Shown here: positions 44,641-53,205 of the stretch, in pieces
Position numbering within the stretch: the stretch's first letter is position 1
Layout: every line of letters begins with the position of its first letter
Source of the DNA: Afipia sp.
Lineage (GTDB): Bacteria > Pseudomonadota > Alphaproteobacteria > Rhizobiales > Xanthobacteraceae
NCBI GenBank assembly: GCA_017308495.1
Contig: JAFKES010000070.1
Location: forward strand, 1 to 64,000
Reading direction: 5' to 3'
DNA: 64,000 bases
Notes under the pieces: model-generated
What the model was told of the DNA's origin: nothing
Seen by the model: only the letters and a program-made list of their open reading frames with translations
The model's database searches: none
Made by a program: the position numbers and the translations under genes

Positions 44641-45006
44641 ATGTCTTACGGCGCCCAGGCCTACGCACGAACCGCTCAAACCACGGCCTCGCCACGGGAG
44701 ATCGAAGCGCAGGCGCTTCTGAAGGCCGCCAACAAGCTTCAGCACGTGATGGCGAACTGGGATGATCCGGACACCGATTTCGCCGCGGCTCTGTTGTTCA
44801 ATCGCAAGCTGTGGGCCATCCTGCTCAGCGCGGTGACCAGCGACGACAGCCAGCAGACCATCGAGGTGCGCCAGAACATCGCTAATATCGGCACCTTCGT
44901 GCTGACGCAGACTGCGGAGCTGCAGCTTCATCCGCAGCGCGATAAGCTGAAGCCGCTGATCGACATCAACTGCAATCTGGCGGCGGGACTGTCCGGGCGC
45001 GCCTGA
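44641..45006 (+). CDS. flaF: Flagellar biosynthesis regulator FlaF
   Basis: A small helical protein (121 residues) needed for flagellin production and secretion; in Caulobacter it acts with FlbT as a flagellin chaperone/regulator. The family pattern is clear: YAxTAQTTASPREIEAQALLKAA, then ALLFNRKLWAIL and RQNIANIGTFVL. It lies 3 bases after flbT and forms an operon with it and probably the next small gene. Confidence 0.93.
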   Translation: MSYGAQAYARTAQTTASPREIEAQALLKAANKLQHVMANWDDPDTDFAAALLFNRKLWAILLSAVTSDDSQQTIEVRQNIANIGTFVLTQTAELQLHPQRDKLKPLIDINCNLAAGLSGRA

Positions 45007-45040
45007 GGCGCGGCCGCGGTAAGCCCGAGGGAGAGCGACC

Positions 45041-45406
45041 ATGGCCGATCTTCTCAGCGCGATATCGTCGAACTACGTCGCCATGGGCTCGCTCTACGCC
45101 AGCTCGAAAGGGCCGTACGTCCCCGTCGATGCGACGCTGTATCAGGGCACGTGGTCCGGCAAATACGCCAACAACGACACGTTCACGATCCAGGTGTCGA
45201 ACGTCACAGGCTTCCGCGCCAAGGTGCGCTACCAGAGCGGCGCGACCATGAAGTATCAGGATGTCCTCATCCGCGACAATTCGTTCCGGATCGGCGATTC
45301 CAAGTTCACGCTGACCAACACCGGCAAGGCGCAGATCAAGACGGTCATGACCAATGCCGCGACCGGCGCGCAGACGCTGGAAACCGCTTACGCCACCCAG
45401 AGCTGA
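45041..45406 (+). CDS. Unknown small protein in flagellar cluster
   Basis: 121 residues of no family I recognise. The N-terminus (MADLLSAISSNYVAMGSLYA) is amphipathic and uncleaved in appearance. The rest alternates strands rich in Thr, Asn and Tyr (YQGTWSGKYANNDTFTIQVS, FRIGDSKFTLTNTGKAQIK), suggesting a small beta-sandwich. There are no cysteines and no hydrophobic helix. It lies 34 bases after flaF with a GAGGGAGAG ribosome site, so it is probably cotranscribed. The composition resembles exported axial proteins, so it may be secreted by the flagellar system. Confidence 0.7.
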   Translation: MADLLSAISSNYVAMGSLYASSKGPYVPVDATLYQGTWSGKYANNDTFTIQVSNVTGFRAKVRYQSGATMKYQDVLIRDNSFRIGDSKFTLTNTGKAQIKTVMTNAATGAQTLETAYATQS

Positions 45407-45422
45407 GGCGCCGCCCGCCGGT

Positions 45423-45797
45423 TCACGCCGTCACGTCGGTGTGCTCGCCGTTGTCGCGCCGCGCGTCGCTCTGCCGCGCCAGGTCTTGGGCGCGCAGATA
45501 GGCCAGGGTGCGCAGGCGCGCCTGATCGGGATATTGTCGCACCACATAACCGCTGGGACCGTCCACCACCTTGTACACGATCGCGGCGGCGTCGCGGTCG
45601 ATCGCCACCTGGCGCGACAGCCGGGAATCGTCGGCGCGCGGATCGTTCCGCGCTGACAGCGCCGGCTCGGTGGCGACCACGGCCTTGCCGGCTGGCAGGT
45701 GTGTCGGCACGGCGTGGCGCGCCGCGCCCGGGGCGGGCTCGATGACCGGTGCCGCAACCGGTGCGCCCATCGGCCTGATGCTGAAATCCGCGCTCAT
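45423..45797 (-). CDS. FlaG-like protein
   Basis: 124 residues. The first half is disordered and Ala/Pro-rich. The second half (about 64-108) reads AIDRDAAAIVYKVVDGPSGYVVRQYPDQARLRTLAYLRA, which fits the FlaG domain (a strand pair of the type VVDxxTGEVVRQxP). FlaG affects filament length in other bacteria. The start ATG 45797 has GAGG about 4 bases upstream. It is convergent with the unknown 121-residue gene, with a 16-base gap. Confidence 0.6.
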   Translation of the reverse strand: MSADFSIRPMGAPVAAPVIEPAPGAARHAVPTHLPAGKAVVATEPALSARNDPRADDSRLSRQVAIDRDAAAIVYKVVDGPSGYVVRQYPDQARLRTLAYLRAQDLARQSDARRDNGEHTDVTA

Positions 45798-45911
45798 GAC
45801 GACGCCTCGCCACTCCGGGGGTGAAACCCGGTTCTGTGGCGATCATGAGCGGTATCGTTTGAAGGCCGGCCTTACGCGGGCACCGGCATTTGAATCAAAG
45901 GCGGCGCTTTG

Positions 45912-46403
45912 TCAGAGCGAGCGGCTGACGGACAGCGGCGTGGCATGGCGGGCCGTCGGCGCGGCGTGCTGGCCGGCCGCGGTGTAGCCGTTGGGCAGCG
46001 CGCGGCGCTGCATCTCGCGATTGACGCCGCGCACGATGCCTTCCGAGACGGCATGCGCGGTCGCGAGCACGGTGAGGTTGACCTGCAGCATGGCGCGGAA
46101 GGTCTCGTGATGGCGATGCAGCGCGCTCAACAAGTCGGGCGTGGCCTGCGCGAGATAATCGCGGCTGCTGGTCAGGCGCGCGATGGCCTGGGTGTACTGC
46201 CGCGAGGCTTCGCTCTTTTCCGGCTCCAGCGCCATCGCTTCGCGCACCTGTCCGGCGCGCACCAGTTCGGTCTCGCGCTCGACGATACCGAGCAGGGCAT
46301 TCATCAGCGTCATCAACCCTTCGGCCAGCCGCCGCGCGTCGGGCACGGTGGAGACCTGCGCCGGCGGCGCGGTCGGGGCGGAGCGGGGATGGTGCATGGT
46401 CAT
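45912..46403 (-). CDS. flgN: FlgN-like export chaperone
   Basis: FlgN is the cytoplasmic chaperone for FlgK and FlgL. 163 residues: a Pro-rich start, then a helical region LMTLMNALLGIVERETELVRAGQVREAMALEPEKSEAS that matches the FlgN pattern, then a basic tail. Start ATG 46403 has GGGAGA 6 bases upstream. It lies immediately downstream of flgJ on the minus strand, in line with flagellar operons of relatives. Sequence conservation in FlgN is low, so the name is moderately supported. Confidence 0.62.
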   Translation of the reverse strand: MTMHHPRSAPTAPPAQVSTVPDARRLAEGLMTLMNALLGIVERETELVRAGQVREAMALEPEKSEASRQYTQAIARLTSSRDYLAQATPDLLSALHRHHETFRAMLQVNLTVLATAHAVSEGIVRGVNREMQRRALPNGYTAAGQHAAPTARHATPLSVSRSL

Positions 46404-46423
46404 CGGAGGTCTCCCGACCGGGC

Positions 46424-46765
46424 TTAGCTGGCGCGGTTGGCCTGCTGGAGAATCAGGGTGCGATATACGTCGCTGGAAATACCGACGCCGCCCGCCTTGG
46501 CGAAGGAGCGCGAATATTCGTCGACCATCATCGAGCGCCACACGCCGGTGCCGGGCGTGTTGCCGAAGGGGCCGTCCTGCTTAATGCCGCTGCTCATCTG
46601 CGAGAACATCGAGTTCAGGAACACCGCTTCGAAATCCTCGGCCTTGGCGCGGGCTTTGGTCTGCGCCTCGGGCGAGACTTTCGTCAGCGCCTCCTGTAGC
46701 GCGAGGTCCGGGCGGCCGCCGGTGAAGGTCAGCGGCGGCTTGTATGCGGTGGCCACGGCGGTCAT
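46424..46765 (-). CDS. flgJ: Rod-binding protein FlgJ (short form, no muramidase)
   Basis: The rod cap/scaffold for flagellar rod assembly. 113 residues containing only the rod-binding domain (AEDFEAVFLNSMFSQMSSGI to VGISSDVYRTLI). The C-terminal peptidoglycan hydrolase of enterobacterial FlgJ is absent, as is usual in alphaproteobacteria, where a separate enzyme opens the wall. The start ATG shares a base with the flgI stop (TGATG), so translation is coupled. Confidence 0.88.
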   Translation of the reverse strand: MTAVATAYKPPLTFTGGRPDLALQEALTKVSPEAQTKARAKAEDFEAVFLNSMFSQMSSGIKQDGPFGNTPGTGVWRSMMVDEYSRSFAKAGGVGISSDVYRTLILQQANRAS

Positions 46766-47886
46766 CACATCACCTCGATGTCGGCCTGGATCGCGCCGGC
46801 GGCCTTGATCGCCTGCAGGATGCCGATCAGGTCGCGCGGACCGATGCCGAGGCCGTTGAGGCCGTCCACGAGTTGCTGCAGCGACACGCCGGCCTTGACC
46901 AGCGCGAGCTTGCGGCCGTCCTCCTGGACGCCGACCTTGGTGTTCGGCGTCACCACGGTGCGGCCGCGCGCGAACGGCTGCGGCTGGCTGACCTGCGGAC
47001 TTTCGGAGATCGATACGGTGAGGTTGCCCTGCGCCACCGCCACGGTGGCGACGCGCACGTCGCGGCCCATCACGATGATGCCGGAGCGCTCGTCGATGAT
47101 GATCTTGGCGCTGAGATCGGGCTCGACCTGCAACTGCTCGATCTCGGTGAGCAGGGCGACGGCGTTGCCCTTGAACTCCGCCGGGATGCTGAGCTGCACC
47201 GTGGAGGGGTCGATCGGCTCGGCGGTCTTGGCGCCGAGATAGTCGTTGACCGCGGCGGCGATGCGCTTGGCCGTGGTGAAGTCGCTGTTGCGCAGGGCGA
47301 GGCGCACGTTGGGCATGCGGTTCAGCGCGAATTCGATCTCGCGCTCGATGATCGCGCCGTTGGCGATGCGGCCGACGGTGGGCACGCCGCGAGTGACGCT
47401 GGCGCCGGCGCCCTCGGCGGAAAAGCCGCCGATGGCGAGCGAGCCCTGGGCCACGGCATAGACGTTGCCGTCGGCGCCGAGCAGGGGGGTGACCAGCAGG
47501 GTGCCGCCCTGAAGGCTCTTGGAGTCGCCCAGCGCCGAGACGGTGACGTCCATCCGCGTGCCCTGGGTGCCGAAGGCGGGCAGGTTCCCGGTGACCATCA
47601 CCGCGGCGACGTTGCCCGTGCGGATGGTGGAGCCGCGGATGTTGACGCCCATGCGTTCGAGCATCGCCTGCAGCGACTGCTTGGTGAAGGGAATGTTGTT
47701 GAGGGTGTCGCCGGTGCCGTTGAGGCCGACCACCAGGCCGTAGCCGATCAACTGGTTCTGGCGCACGCCCTCGAAGTTCGCGAGATCCTTGATCCGCGAC
47801 GTGGCGTGGGCCGGCGCGTCCGGCGCGCCGATGGCGGCGACCAGCATGGCGATGGCCATGCAGGCGGCCCGAGACATCCGAAACAT
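46765..47886 (-). CDS. flgI: Flagellar P-ring protein FlgI
   Basis: Forms the P-ring in the peptidoglycan layer around the rod. 373 residues with a Sec signal peptide (about 1-28, ending APAHA). Family blocks: RIKDLANFEGVRQNQLIGYGLVVGLNGTGD, GVNIRGSTIRTGNVAAVMVT, and the C-terminal LVDGLNGLGIGPRDLIGILQAIKAAGAI. Start ATG 47886 follows GGGGAGCAGAGG. First gene of flgI-flgJ-flgN on the minus strand. Confidence 0.96.
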   Translation of the reverse strand: MFRMSRAACMAIAMLVAAIGAPDAPAHATSRIKDLANFEGVRQNQLIGYGLVVGLNGTGDTLNNIPFTKQSLQAMLERMGVNIRGSTIRTGNVAAVMVTGNLPAFGTQGTRMDVTVSALGDSKSLQGGTLLVTPLLGADGNVYAVAQGSLAIGGFSAEGAGASVTRGVPTVGRIANGAIIEREIEFALNRMPNVRLALRNSDFTTAKRIAAAVNDYLGAKTAEPIDPSTVQLSIPAEFKGNAVALLTEIEQLQVEPDLSAKIIIDERSGIIVMGRDVRVATVAVAQGNLTVSISESPQVSQPQPFARGRTVVTPNTKVGVQEDGRKLALVKAGVSLQQLVDGLNGLGIGPRDLIGILQAIKAAGAIQADIEVM

Positions 47887-48188
47887 CCTCTGCTCCCCGC
47901 TGAGGTCCTTGAGCGGTCCGTCCCCGTGCTCCCCACGAGGCTGGTCCGCCGTTAACCATGCGAGCCGCGTGCCAATCCGCGAAAATCAATAAGGCGCTGA
48001 ATTGTATTATCTATTTTCTAGCGCGCAGGACGGGGCGGCCCGTCCCCGGGCGCCGGATTTGCCGCATCCGGCATAAATTGCCGGGTCGTTTACCGGCCGT
48101 TAACCATAACCGGCGACCTTGGCGCAGCAGCGTCACCGGCGGCGAGGACGGAACCCGGCGATGCCATCGCCGTCCCGCGAGACATCCC
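47887..48188. promoter_or_regulatory. Divergent flgI/fliX control region
   Basis: 302 bases. A CtrA-like TTTA-N7-TTAACC (48089-48105, one mismatch) is followed by fliX. An AT-rich patch (about 47983-48022) could hold the flgI promoter. Two hairpins are visible: GGACGGG/CCCGTCC (48028-48045) and GCCGGAT/ATCCGGC (48052-48072). A further TTAACC half-site lies at 47952-47957. Confidence 0.5.
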
Positions 48189-48596
48189 ATGCGAATCTAC
48201 GGCCCCAACGGCACCAGCCTGGCATCCCCCGCCGCCACCGCGCGACGGTCCGGATCGACCGGCTTCACCCTCGGCGACGTCTCGACGCCGGTGGAAACCC
48301 GCGCCGCCACCGCGCCGCGGGCGGCGGGCGGGATCGACGCCTTGCTGGCCATGCAGGGCATCGAGGATGCGGTGGAGCGGCGCCGGCGCTCGGTGGCGCG
48401 GGGGCGCACCGCCCTCGACGTGCTCGACGCCCTCAAGATCGGCCTGCTGGCGGGTTCGCTGGATTCGGCCACCGTTGGTCGGCTGCGCACGGCGGCGGCC
48501 GACCTCAAGACCACCTCCGGCGATCCGGGGCTGGACCGGGTGCTGTCCGAGATCGAACTGCGGGTCGAGGTCGAACTAGCCAAGGCGGGACAGTAA
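48189..48596 (+). CDS. fliX: Flagellar assembly regulator FliX
   Basis: FliX couples flagellum assembly to sigma-54/FlbD activity in alphaproteobacteria. 135 residues: a Ser/Thr/Ala-rich first half, then the conserved helical domain GGIDALLAMQGIEDAVERRRRSVARGRTALDVLDALKIGLL and the C-terminal LxVEVELAKAG. Start ATG 48189 (MRIYGPNG) is family-typical. A CtrA-like box lies about 85 bases upstream, as for fliX in Caulobacter. Confidence 0.88.
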   Translation: MRIYGPNGTSLASPAATARRSGSTGFTLGDVSTPVETRAATAPRAAGGIDALLAMQGIEDAVERRRRSVARGRTALDVLDALKIGLLAGSLDSATVGRLRTAAADLKTTSGDPGLDRVLSEIELRVEVELAKAGQ

Positions 48597-48789
48597 GGCC
48601 GGACGATAGGCCCCAAACCGCCACCCGTGCGGCCGGACGGGGCGTTCGGGTTCCGCCAAAGGTATTGTGGTCAGCCGCGTTCAGGCCTCTTCCCGATATT
48701 GTTTGTCATAGGCCATCGCTATATAAGCTCCGGCGCTGGCGGGCCTTTCGCCCCCTTACGTCTGCATGATCGCATTTGGAAGGCCGCAC

Positions 48790-49200
48790 TTGGAAAAGCT
48801 CAAGAACTACAGGCCCTCGGACAAAGAGCCTTTCATGAACGAGCGTCAGCGGGATTATTTCCGCCGCAAGCTGCTCGACTGGAAGGATGAAATCCTGCGG
48901 GAATCGAAAACCACGCTGCAGCAGCTTCAGGAGGAGAACGTCAATCTTCCTGATCTGGCCGATCGCGCCTCGTCGGAAACCGACCGCGCCATCGAACTGC
49001 GCGCGCGCGACCGTCAGCGCAAGCTGATCTCCAAGATCGACGCCGCTTTGCAGCGGATCGAGGACAATACCTACGGCTATTGCGAGGAGACCGGCGAGCC
49101 GATCTCGCTGAAGCGGCTCGAAGCCCGCCCCATCGCGACGCTGTCGGTGGAGGCGCAGGAGCGCCACGAGAAGCGCGAGAAAGTCTACCGCGACGAGTGA
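48790..49200 (+). CDS. dksA: DksA/TraR family RNA polymerase-binding protein
   Basis: DksA binds the RNA polymerase secondary channel and works with ppGpp. About 136 residues: a long coiled coil (about 20-90) with the tip aspartates in NLPDLADRASSETDRA, then the zinc-finger region. Of the usual four cysteines only Cys98 remains; the others are Thr101, Ser119 and Ala122, so zinc binding as in E. coli is unlikely. TTG 48790 is favoured by GGAAGG 6 bases upstream; ATG 48766 lacks a site and would add eight residues. Confidence 0.9.
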   Translation: MEKLKNYRPSDKEPFMNERQRDYFRRKLLDWKDEILRESKTTLQQLQEENVNLPDLADRASSETDRAIELRARDRQRKLISKIDAALQRIEDNTYGYCEETGEPISLKRLEARPIATLSVEAQERHEKREKVYRDE

Positions 49201-49303
49201 CCGGCGAGTGGCCTGCCGGCTCTGCCCCGCGGCGCCGTTATGGCCGAGGCCGCGGGCGCGGACCGGCGGCATCCGGCCATCGACGATTGCATTCACAAAA
49301 GAT

Positions 49304-49339
49304 CACGGCCCGCGTCCAGGGGAGCTGGCGCGGGCCGTG
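49304..49339. terminator. Hairpin between convergent dksA and flgH
   Basis: A perfect 11-bp stem CACGGCCCGCG/CGCGGGCCGTG with a 14-base loop. The T run is weak on both strands (TCTTGTG and ATCTTTTG). It may terminate either transcript. The rest of 49201-49479 holds nothing I can name. Confidence 0.45.
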
Positions 49340-49479
49340 TCTTGTGACATCCGGTTGCGCCTAGGTTCGCCGCCGGATGTGGGAGCTGGGGAGACAGCCC
49401 GGGAGATGGACGGGGGAGAGCCGTCCTGGGGTCGCTGCGATCCCGAAGGATGCGGCGGGGAGGGGAACGCTGGCGTCCG

Positions 49480-50229
49480 TTAGAAGGGCAGCAGCACGTC
49501 CATGACCTGCTGGCCGTAGCGGGCCTGCTGCACGTCGGTGATCTGGCCGCGGCCGCCGTAGGCGATGCGGGCCTGCGCGATCTTGCTGGAGTCGATGGTG
49601 TTGTCGCTCTGGATGTCCTCCGGCCGCACGATGCCCGCCACGATCAGTTCGCGGATCTCGAAGTTGACGCGGACTTCCTGCTTGCCCTCGACCACGAGGT
49701 TGCCGTTCGGCAGCAGCTGGGTGACCACGGCGGCGACGTTGGTCTGCAGCGCTTCCTTACGGTTGACCGATCCCTTGCCGTCCGTGGAGGCGGTGGAGTC
49801 GGTGTTGAGCATGTTGCCGGCGGCGTTGGTGAGCGGCGTCTTCTTCAGGCCGAAGAAATTGTAGATGTTGGAGTCTTCGCTGCCGGCGCGGCTGCGCTGG
49901 GTCTCGTTGGCGATATTGGCCTTGTCGGTGATGTTGACCGTGACGGTGAGGATGTCGCCGATCTGGTGCGCGCGCTGGTCCTTGAAGAAGGCGCGCGAGC
50001 CGTTCCGCCACAGCGAGTTCGGATTGAACGAGGCCGGCTGCGGCGCGGGCATCGGCATCGAGACCGGCTTGTAGCCGGCCTGGGCGGTCGGATTGTCGAT
50101 CGCCGACAGCTTCGGTTGTTCGCCGATGTTGGCGAGCCGGTCGAGGGACGAGCAGCCGCTGGCGAGGCAGCCGAGCGCGAGGAGACCCGAGACGACGGCG
50201 GCGCGGCGGAGACTGGGGAACTTCGACAT
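49480..50229 (-). CDS. flgH: Flagellar L-ring lipoprotein FlgH
   Basis: Forms the outer-membrane L-ring. 249 residues with a lipoprotein signal; the lipobox LASGC puts the lipidated Cys at residue 26. Family blocks: LWRNGSRAFFKDQRAHQIGDILTV, NGNLVVEGKQEVRVNFE, and IVRPEDIQSDNTIDSSKIAQARIAYGGRG. Last of the flgF-flgG-flgA-flgH operon, 4 bases after flgA. Confidence 0.96.
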   Translation of the reverse strand: MSKFPSLRRAAVVSGLLALGCLASGCSSLDRLANIGEQPKLSAIDNPTAQAGYKPVSMPMPAPQPASFNPNSLWRNGSRAFFKDQRAHQIGDILTVTVNITDKANIANETQRSRAGSEDSNIYNFFGLKKTPLTNAAGNMLNTDSTASTDGKGSVNRKEALQTNVAAVVTQLLPNGNLVVEGKQEVRVNFEIRELIVAGIVRPEDIQSDNTIDSSKIAQARIAYGGRGQITDVQQARYGQQVMDVLLPF

Positions 50230-50233
50230 GATG

Positions 50234-51253
50234 TTACTCGGCTGTGCTGGGTTCGGTGGCGGCGAGCGCCGCAGTGCTGACGACGGTGGACGACGTGGCG
50301 ACGATGACCGCGACCTGGCCGGGGCCGGTCACGGTGCCTTGCACCACGCGCTTCGACTGGGTGTTCATGACGTTGACGGTGTCGCCGAGGGTGCCGCTGT
50401 CCACGGCCTTGCCGCGGCCGGTGAGATGCACGCCCGGCGCGTCGTAGATCAGGGTGACGTTCTGATCGCGGGTCACCAGATCGGGCTTGCCGAGATCGGC
50501 CGCCTTGATCACCTGCCCGGCGCGCATCTGCCTGCGCATCTGCAGGCCCACTGCGCGCTCGCGCAGGGTGGCGTCGGGGCCCGCTTCGGTTTTCGGCCGC
50601 CGCTCGACGGCGATATCGGAGGCCTTGAGAATGTCGTTGCGCTCGACACTGCGGGTCAGCACCGCGGCTTCCACGGTTTCCACCGCTGTTCCGGTGAAGC
50701 GCAGCCGGGTCGGGCTGTAGGTGTCTTCATTGGGAATGTCGAAGGTGATGTCGAAGCGGCCGCTGCGCGGATCGAAGCGGATCGCCGAGGCACTCAGCTC
50801 GCCGGAATTGGCGGCGTCGAGATTGAGGTCGCGCAACTCGCGATCGAAGGTGATGGCGAGATTGGCGGCGTCGCCGAGGCCGTTGCGGCGCTCTAGCACC
50901 CGGGCGATCTGGCGTTCGATGTCCTTGGTCAGGAGCGTGCGCGCGGTCCGCGTCACCGCCACCTCGCGCAGGTCGCGAGTGTTGACGCCGATCACCTGAT
51001 GCGCGCGCAGCGCCGCGAGCACCTGCGACACCGGCACCGCGCCGGTGGTGCCGAGGTCCGGCGCGCGGAAGATCGCGATCTGCGCCGCCGTGCCGGCGTT
51101 CTCGACCACGTCGCCGATGCGGACGATATCACTGCTGACGGTGACGCTGGCGCGCAGCACCGGACCCGCGGTGACGTCCTGCTCCGGCTGCGCAGCGGCA
51201 AAGCCGGCGGTCGCGGCGAGGAGGGCGGAGGCGATGAGAAGCGAACGCAACAT
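50234..51253 (-). CDS. flgA: Flagellar basal body P-ring formation protein FlgA
   Basis: The periplasmic chaperone for P-ring assembly. 339 residues: a signal peptide (ends FAAAQ near residue 22), an N-terminal region, then a SAF-like domain with RNDILKASDIAVERR and the C-terminal GRAVGLQMRRQMRAGQVI-like segment and NVTLIYDAPGVHLTGRGKAVDSG. It is longer than E. coli FlgA (219), as in related alphaproteobacteria. ATG 51253 has GGGAG 7 bases upstream; ATG 51259 is too close to it. Confidence 0.92.
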   Translation of the reverse strand: MLRSLLIASALLAATAGFAAAQPEQDVTAGPVLRASVTVSSDIVRIGDVVENAGTAAQIAIFRAPDLGTTGAVPVSQVLAALRAHQVIGVNTRDLREVAVTRTARTLLTKDIERQIARVLERRNGLGDAANLAITFDRELRDLNLDAANSGELSASAIRFDPRSGRFDITFDIPNEDTYSPTRLRFTGTAVETVEAAVLTRSVERNDILKASDIAVERRPKTEAGPDATLRERAVGLQMRRQMRAGQVIKAADLGKPDLVTRDQNVTLIYDAPGVHLTGRGKAVDSGTLGDTVNVMNTQSKRVVQGTVTGPGQVAVIVATSSTVVSTAALAATEPSTAE

Positions 51254-51265
51254 GGTCATTCTCCC

Positions 51266-52054
51266 TCAGCGGAACATGCCGGTGGTTGCTTGCATCATCT
51301 GGTCGGCGGCGCTCACCACCTTGGCGTTCATCTCGTAGGCGCGCTGCGCGGCGATCAGGTCGGAGATTTCCGACACCACCTCGACGTTGGCCTGCTCGAG
51401 ATTGCGCTGCTGGATGTCGCCGAAGCCGTCGGCATTGGCGATGCCGTCCTGCGGCGGGCCGGAGGCCGGCGTGTCGGTGAACAGGTTGTCGCCGATCGAC
51501 TGCAGGCCCGACTTGTTGATGAAGCGGGTCAGGCTGATCTGGCCGATTACGCTCGGGGTGGTTGATCCGGGCAGCATCACCGAGACCTGGCCCTGCTGGT
51601 TGATGGTGATCTGCGAGGCGTTCTGCGGCACCGTGATGGTCGGCTGCACCAGATTGCCCTGCGCGGTGACAATGCGGCCGGTGCCGTCGGTGGTGAACGA
51701 GCCGTCGCGGGTGTAGGTGAAGGTGCCGTCGGTCATCTGGATCTTGAAGTAACCTTCGCCGCGGATGGCGAGGTCGAAGTCGCCGCCGGTCGGGTTGAGC
51801 GTGCCCTGGGTCATCAGGCGCGGGGTGCCCACGGTCTTGACGCCGCCGCCGATATCGATGCCGACCGGCAGGATGGTGCCCTGGTCGGACGCCTGCGCGC
51901 CGACGCGCTTGACGTGCTCGTAGATGAGGTCCTGGAACTGCGCCTGCTGCTTCTTGTAGCCGGTGGTGCGCATGTTCGCGATGTTGTTGGAAATGACCTG
52001 GACGTTGAGTTCCTGGGCCGCCATTCCGGTCGCTGCGGTGTAAAGGGCGCGCAT
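51266..52054 (-). CDS. flgG: Flagellar distal rod protein FlgG
   Basis: The distal rod subunit, 262 residues, the standard length. It starts RALYTAATGMAAQELNVQVISNNIANMRTTGYKK and ends with VSEISDLIAAQRAYEMNAKVVSAADQMM. It lies between flgF and flgA with 12-base gaps on either side, giving tight cotranscription. Confidence 0.97.
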   Translation of the reverse strand: MRALYTAATGMAAQELNVQVISNNIANMRTTGYKKQQAQFQDLIYEHVKRVGAQASDQGTILPVGIDIGGGVKTVGTPRLMTQGTLNPTGGDFDLAIRGEGYFKIQMTDGTFTYTRDGSFTTDGTGRIVTAQGNLVQPTITVPQNASQITINQQGQVSVMLPGSTTPSVIGQISLTRFINKSGLQSIGDNLFTDTPASGPPQDGIANADGFGDIQQRNLEQANVEVVSEISDLIAAQRAYEMNAKVVSAADQMMQATTGMFR

Positions 52055-52066
52055 GGTCTGGTTTCC

Positions 52067-52834
52067 TTAAGCCTGGGGATCGGCGAGCGTCTGGATCGCG
52101 CTCTTGCGCAGGTCGCTCTGCTGTTGCATCAGCGACGCCACCGACTGATAGGTGCGCATGACGTCCATCAGGCGGGTCATCTCGGTCACCGCGCTGACGT
52201 TGGATTTCTCGACGAAGCCCTGATTGACGCGCGAGGCGGTGTCGGGCTGGGCTGCGGTGCCGGCCGGTGCGGCATAGAGATTGGCGCCGTCCTTGCGCAG
52301 CGCCTGCGGATTGTCGAACTTCACCAGCTTGATGCGGCCGCGAATGGAGTCGAACTGGGTCACGTTGCCCTCGCGCACCGTGATCAGGCCCTCGCTGGAG
52401 ATGGCGATGTCGTGGTCGGTCGACTGGAACACGATCGGCCCGTTGGCGCCGAGCACGATGTTGCCGCCGGTGGTGACGAGCTGGCCCTTCGAATTGATCT
52501 GGAACGCGCCGTCGCGGGTGTAGCGCTCGCCGGCGGCGGTCTGCACCGCGATGAAGCCCTTGCCGTCGATGGCGACGTCGAGCGGGTTGCCGGTCTTCTC
52601 GTTCGGGCCCTGTGTGAAGTCGTGATAGGCGGTGCGGTCCTGCACGAAGGAGACGCGGCGGTCGCTGGCGGCGAAATTGTCTTCATGCGCGCCGGTGTTG
52701 AGGAACTCCTCGAACAGCGACTGGTTGGCCTTGAAGCCGTTGGTGTTGACGTTGGCGACGTTGTTGGCGATGACGTCGATCTGCCGCTCAAGCGACATCT
52801 GTCGCGACAGCGCGACGAGAAGCGTATTCTCCAT
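52067..52834 (-). CDS. flgF: Flagellar proximal rod protein FlgF
   Basis: A proximal rod subunit, 255 residues. The N-terminal MSLERQIDVIANNVANVNTNGFKA and the C-terminal SAVTEMTRLMDVMRTYQSVASLM are the paired rod helices. GGGGAGA lies 7 bases before ATG 52834. First gene of the minus-strand flgF-flgG-flgA-flgH operon, with a sigma-54-like element upstream. Confidence 0.95.
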   Translation of the reverse strand: MENTLLVALSRQMSLERQIDVIANNVANVNTNGFKANQSLFEEFLNTGAHEDNFAASDRRVSFVQDRTAYHDFTQGPNEKTGNPLDVAIDGKGFIAVQTAAGERYTRDGAFQINSKGQLVTTGGNIVLGANGPIVFQSTDHDIAISSEGLITVREGNVTQFDSIRGRIKLVKFDNPQALRKDGANLYAAPAGTAAQPDTASRVNQGFVEKSNVSAVTEMTRLMDVMRTYQSVASLMQQQSDLRKSAIQTLADPQA

Positions 52835-52941
52835 CGGTCATTCTCCCCTTGAAACCGCCGCGGCCTGCCTCTCCCAAAGCCGGTCGCGGAGCGAGCGAAC
52901 CGTTGAAGCTCTCCCAAGCCGCGGTTCGCACCTCCTTCAAA

Positions 52942-52956
52942 GCGAAAGCCGTGCCA
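52942..52956 (-). promoter_or_regulatory. Sigma-54-like promoter before flgF
   Basis: On the minus strand the sequence reads TGGCACGGCTTTCGC, which keeps GG-N10-GC and the TGGCACG box, with one mismatch in TTGC. It lies about 110 bases before flgF. The rest of the 371-base flgF/fliL spacer (52835-53205) has an AT-rich patch (52956-52992) and one TTAACC half-site (53087-53092). Confidence 0.65.
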
Positions 52957-53205
52957 ATTAAAAAATCGATGTATTTTCAGAGGTTTATGATTTTCGGCAG
53001 CGTGCCGGAGCCCGGCAATAACCTCTTGTTGACCATATTGCCCCGGCAAAATTTTCCCACCCGCGGAGCAAAAGAAAGGTTCCGTTAACCATTCGCTCAC
53101 TACGGTCGGAACCACAGGCGCCTGGGGCGCCGACGGCCTTCGTTCCGCGTATTTCAAAGCCAGTTCGGCAGCATCGGGCCCATCCGGCAGACAGTGGCGG
53201 GGGCC

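Noticed and set aside
53087..53092. TTAACC before fliL as a CtrA box
   Set aside because: Only one half-site is present; the position 7 bases upstream reads GAAA, not TTAA.
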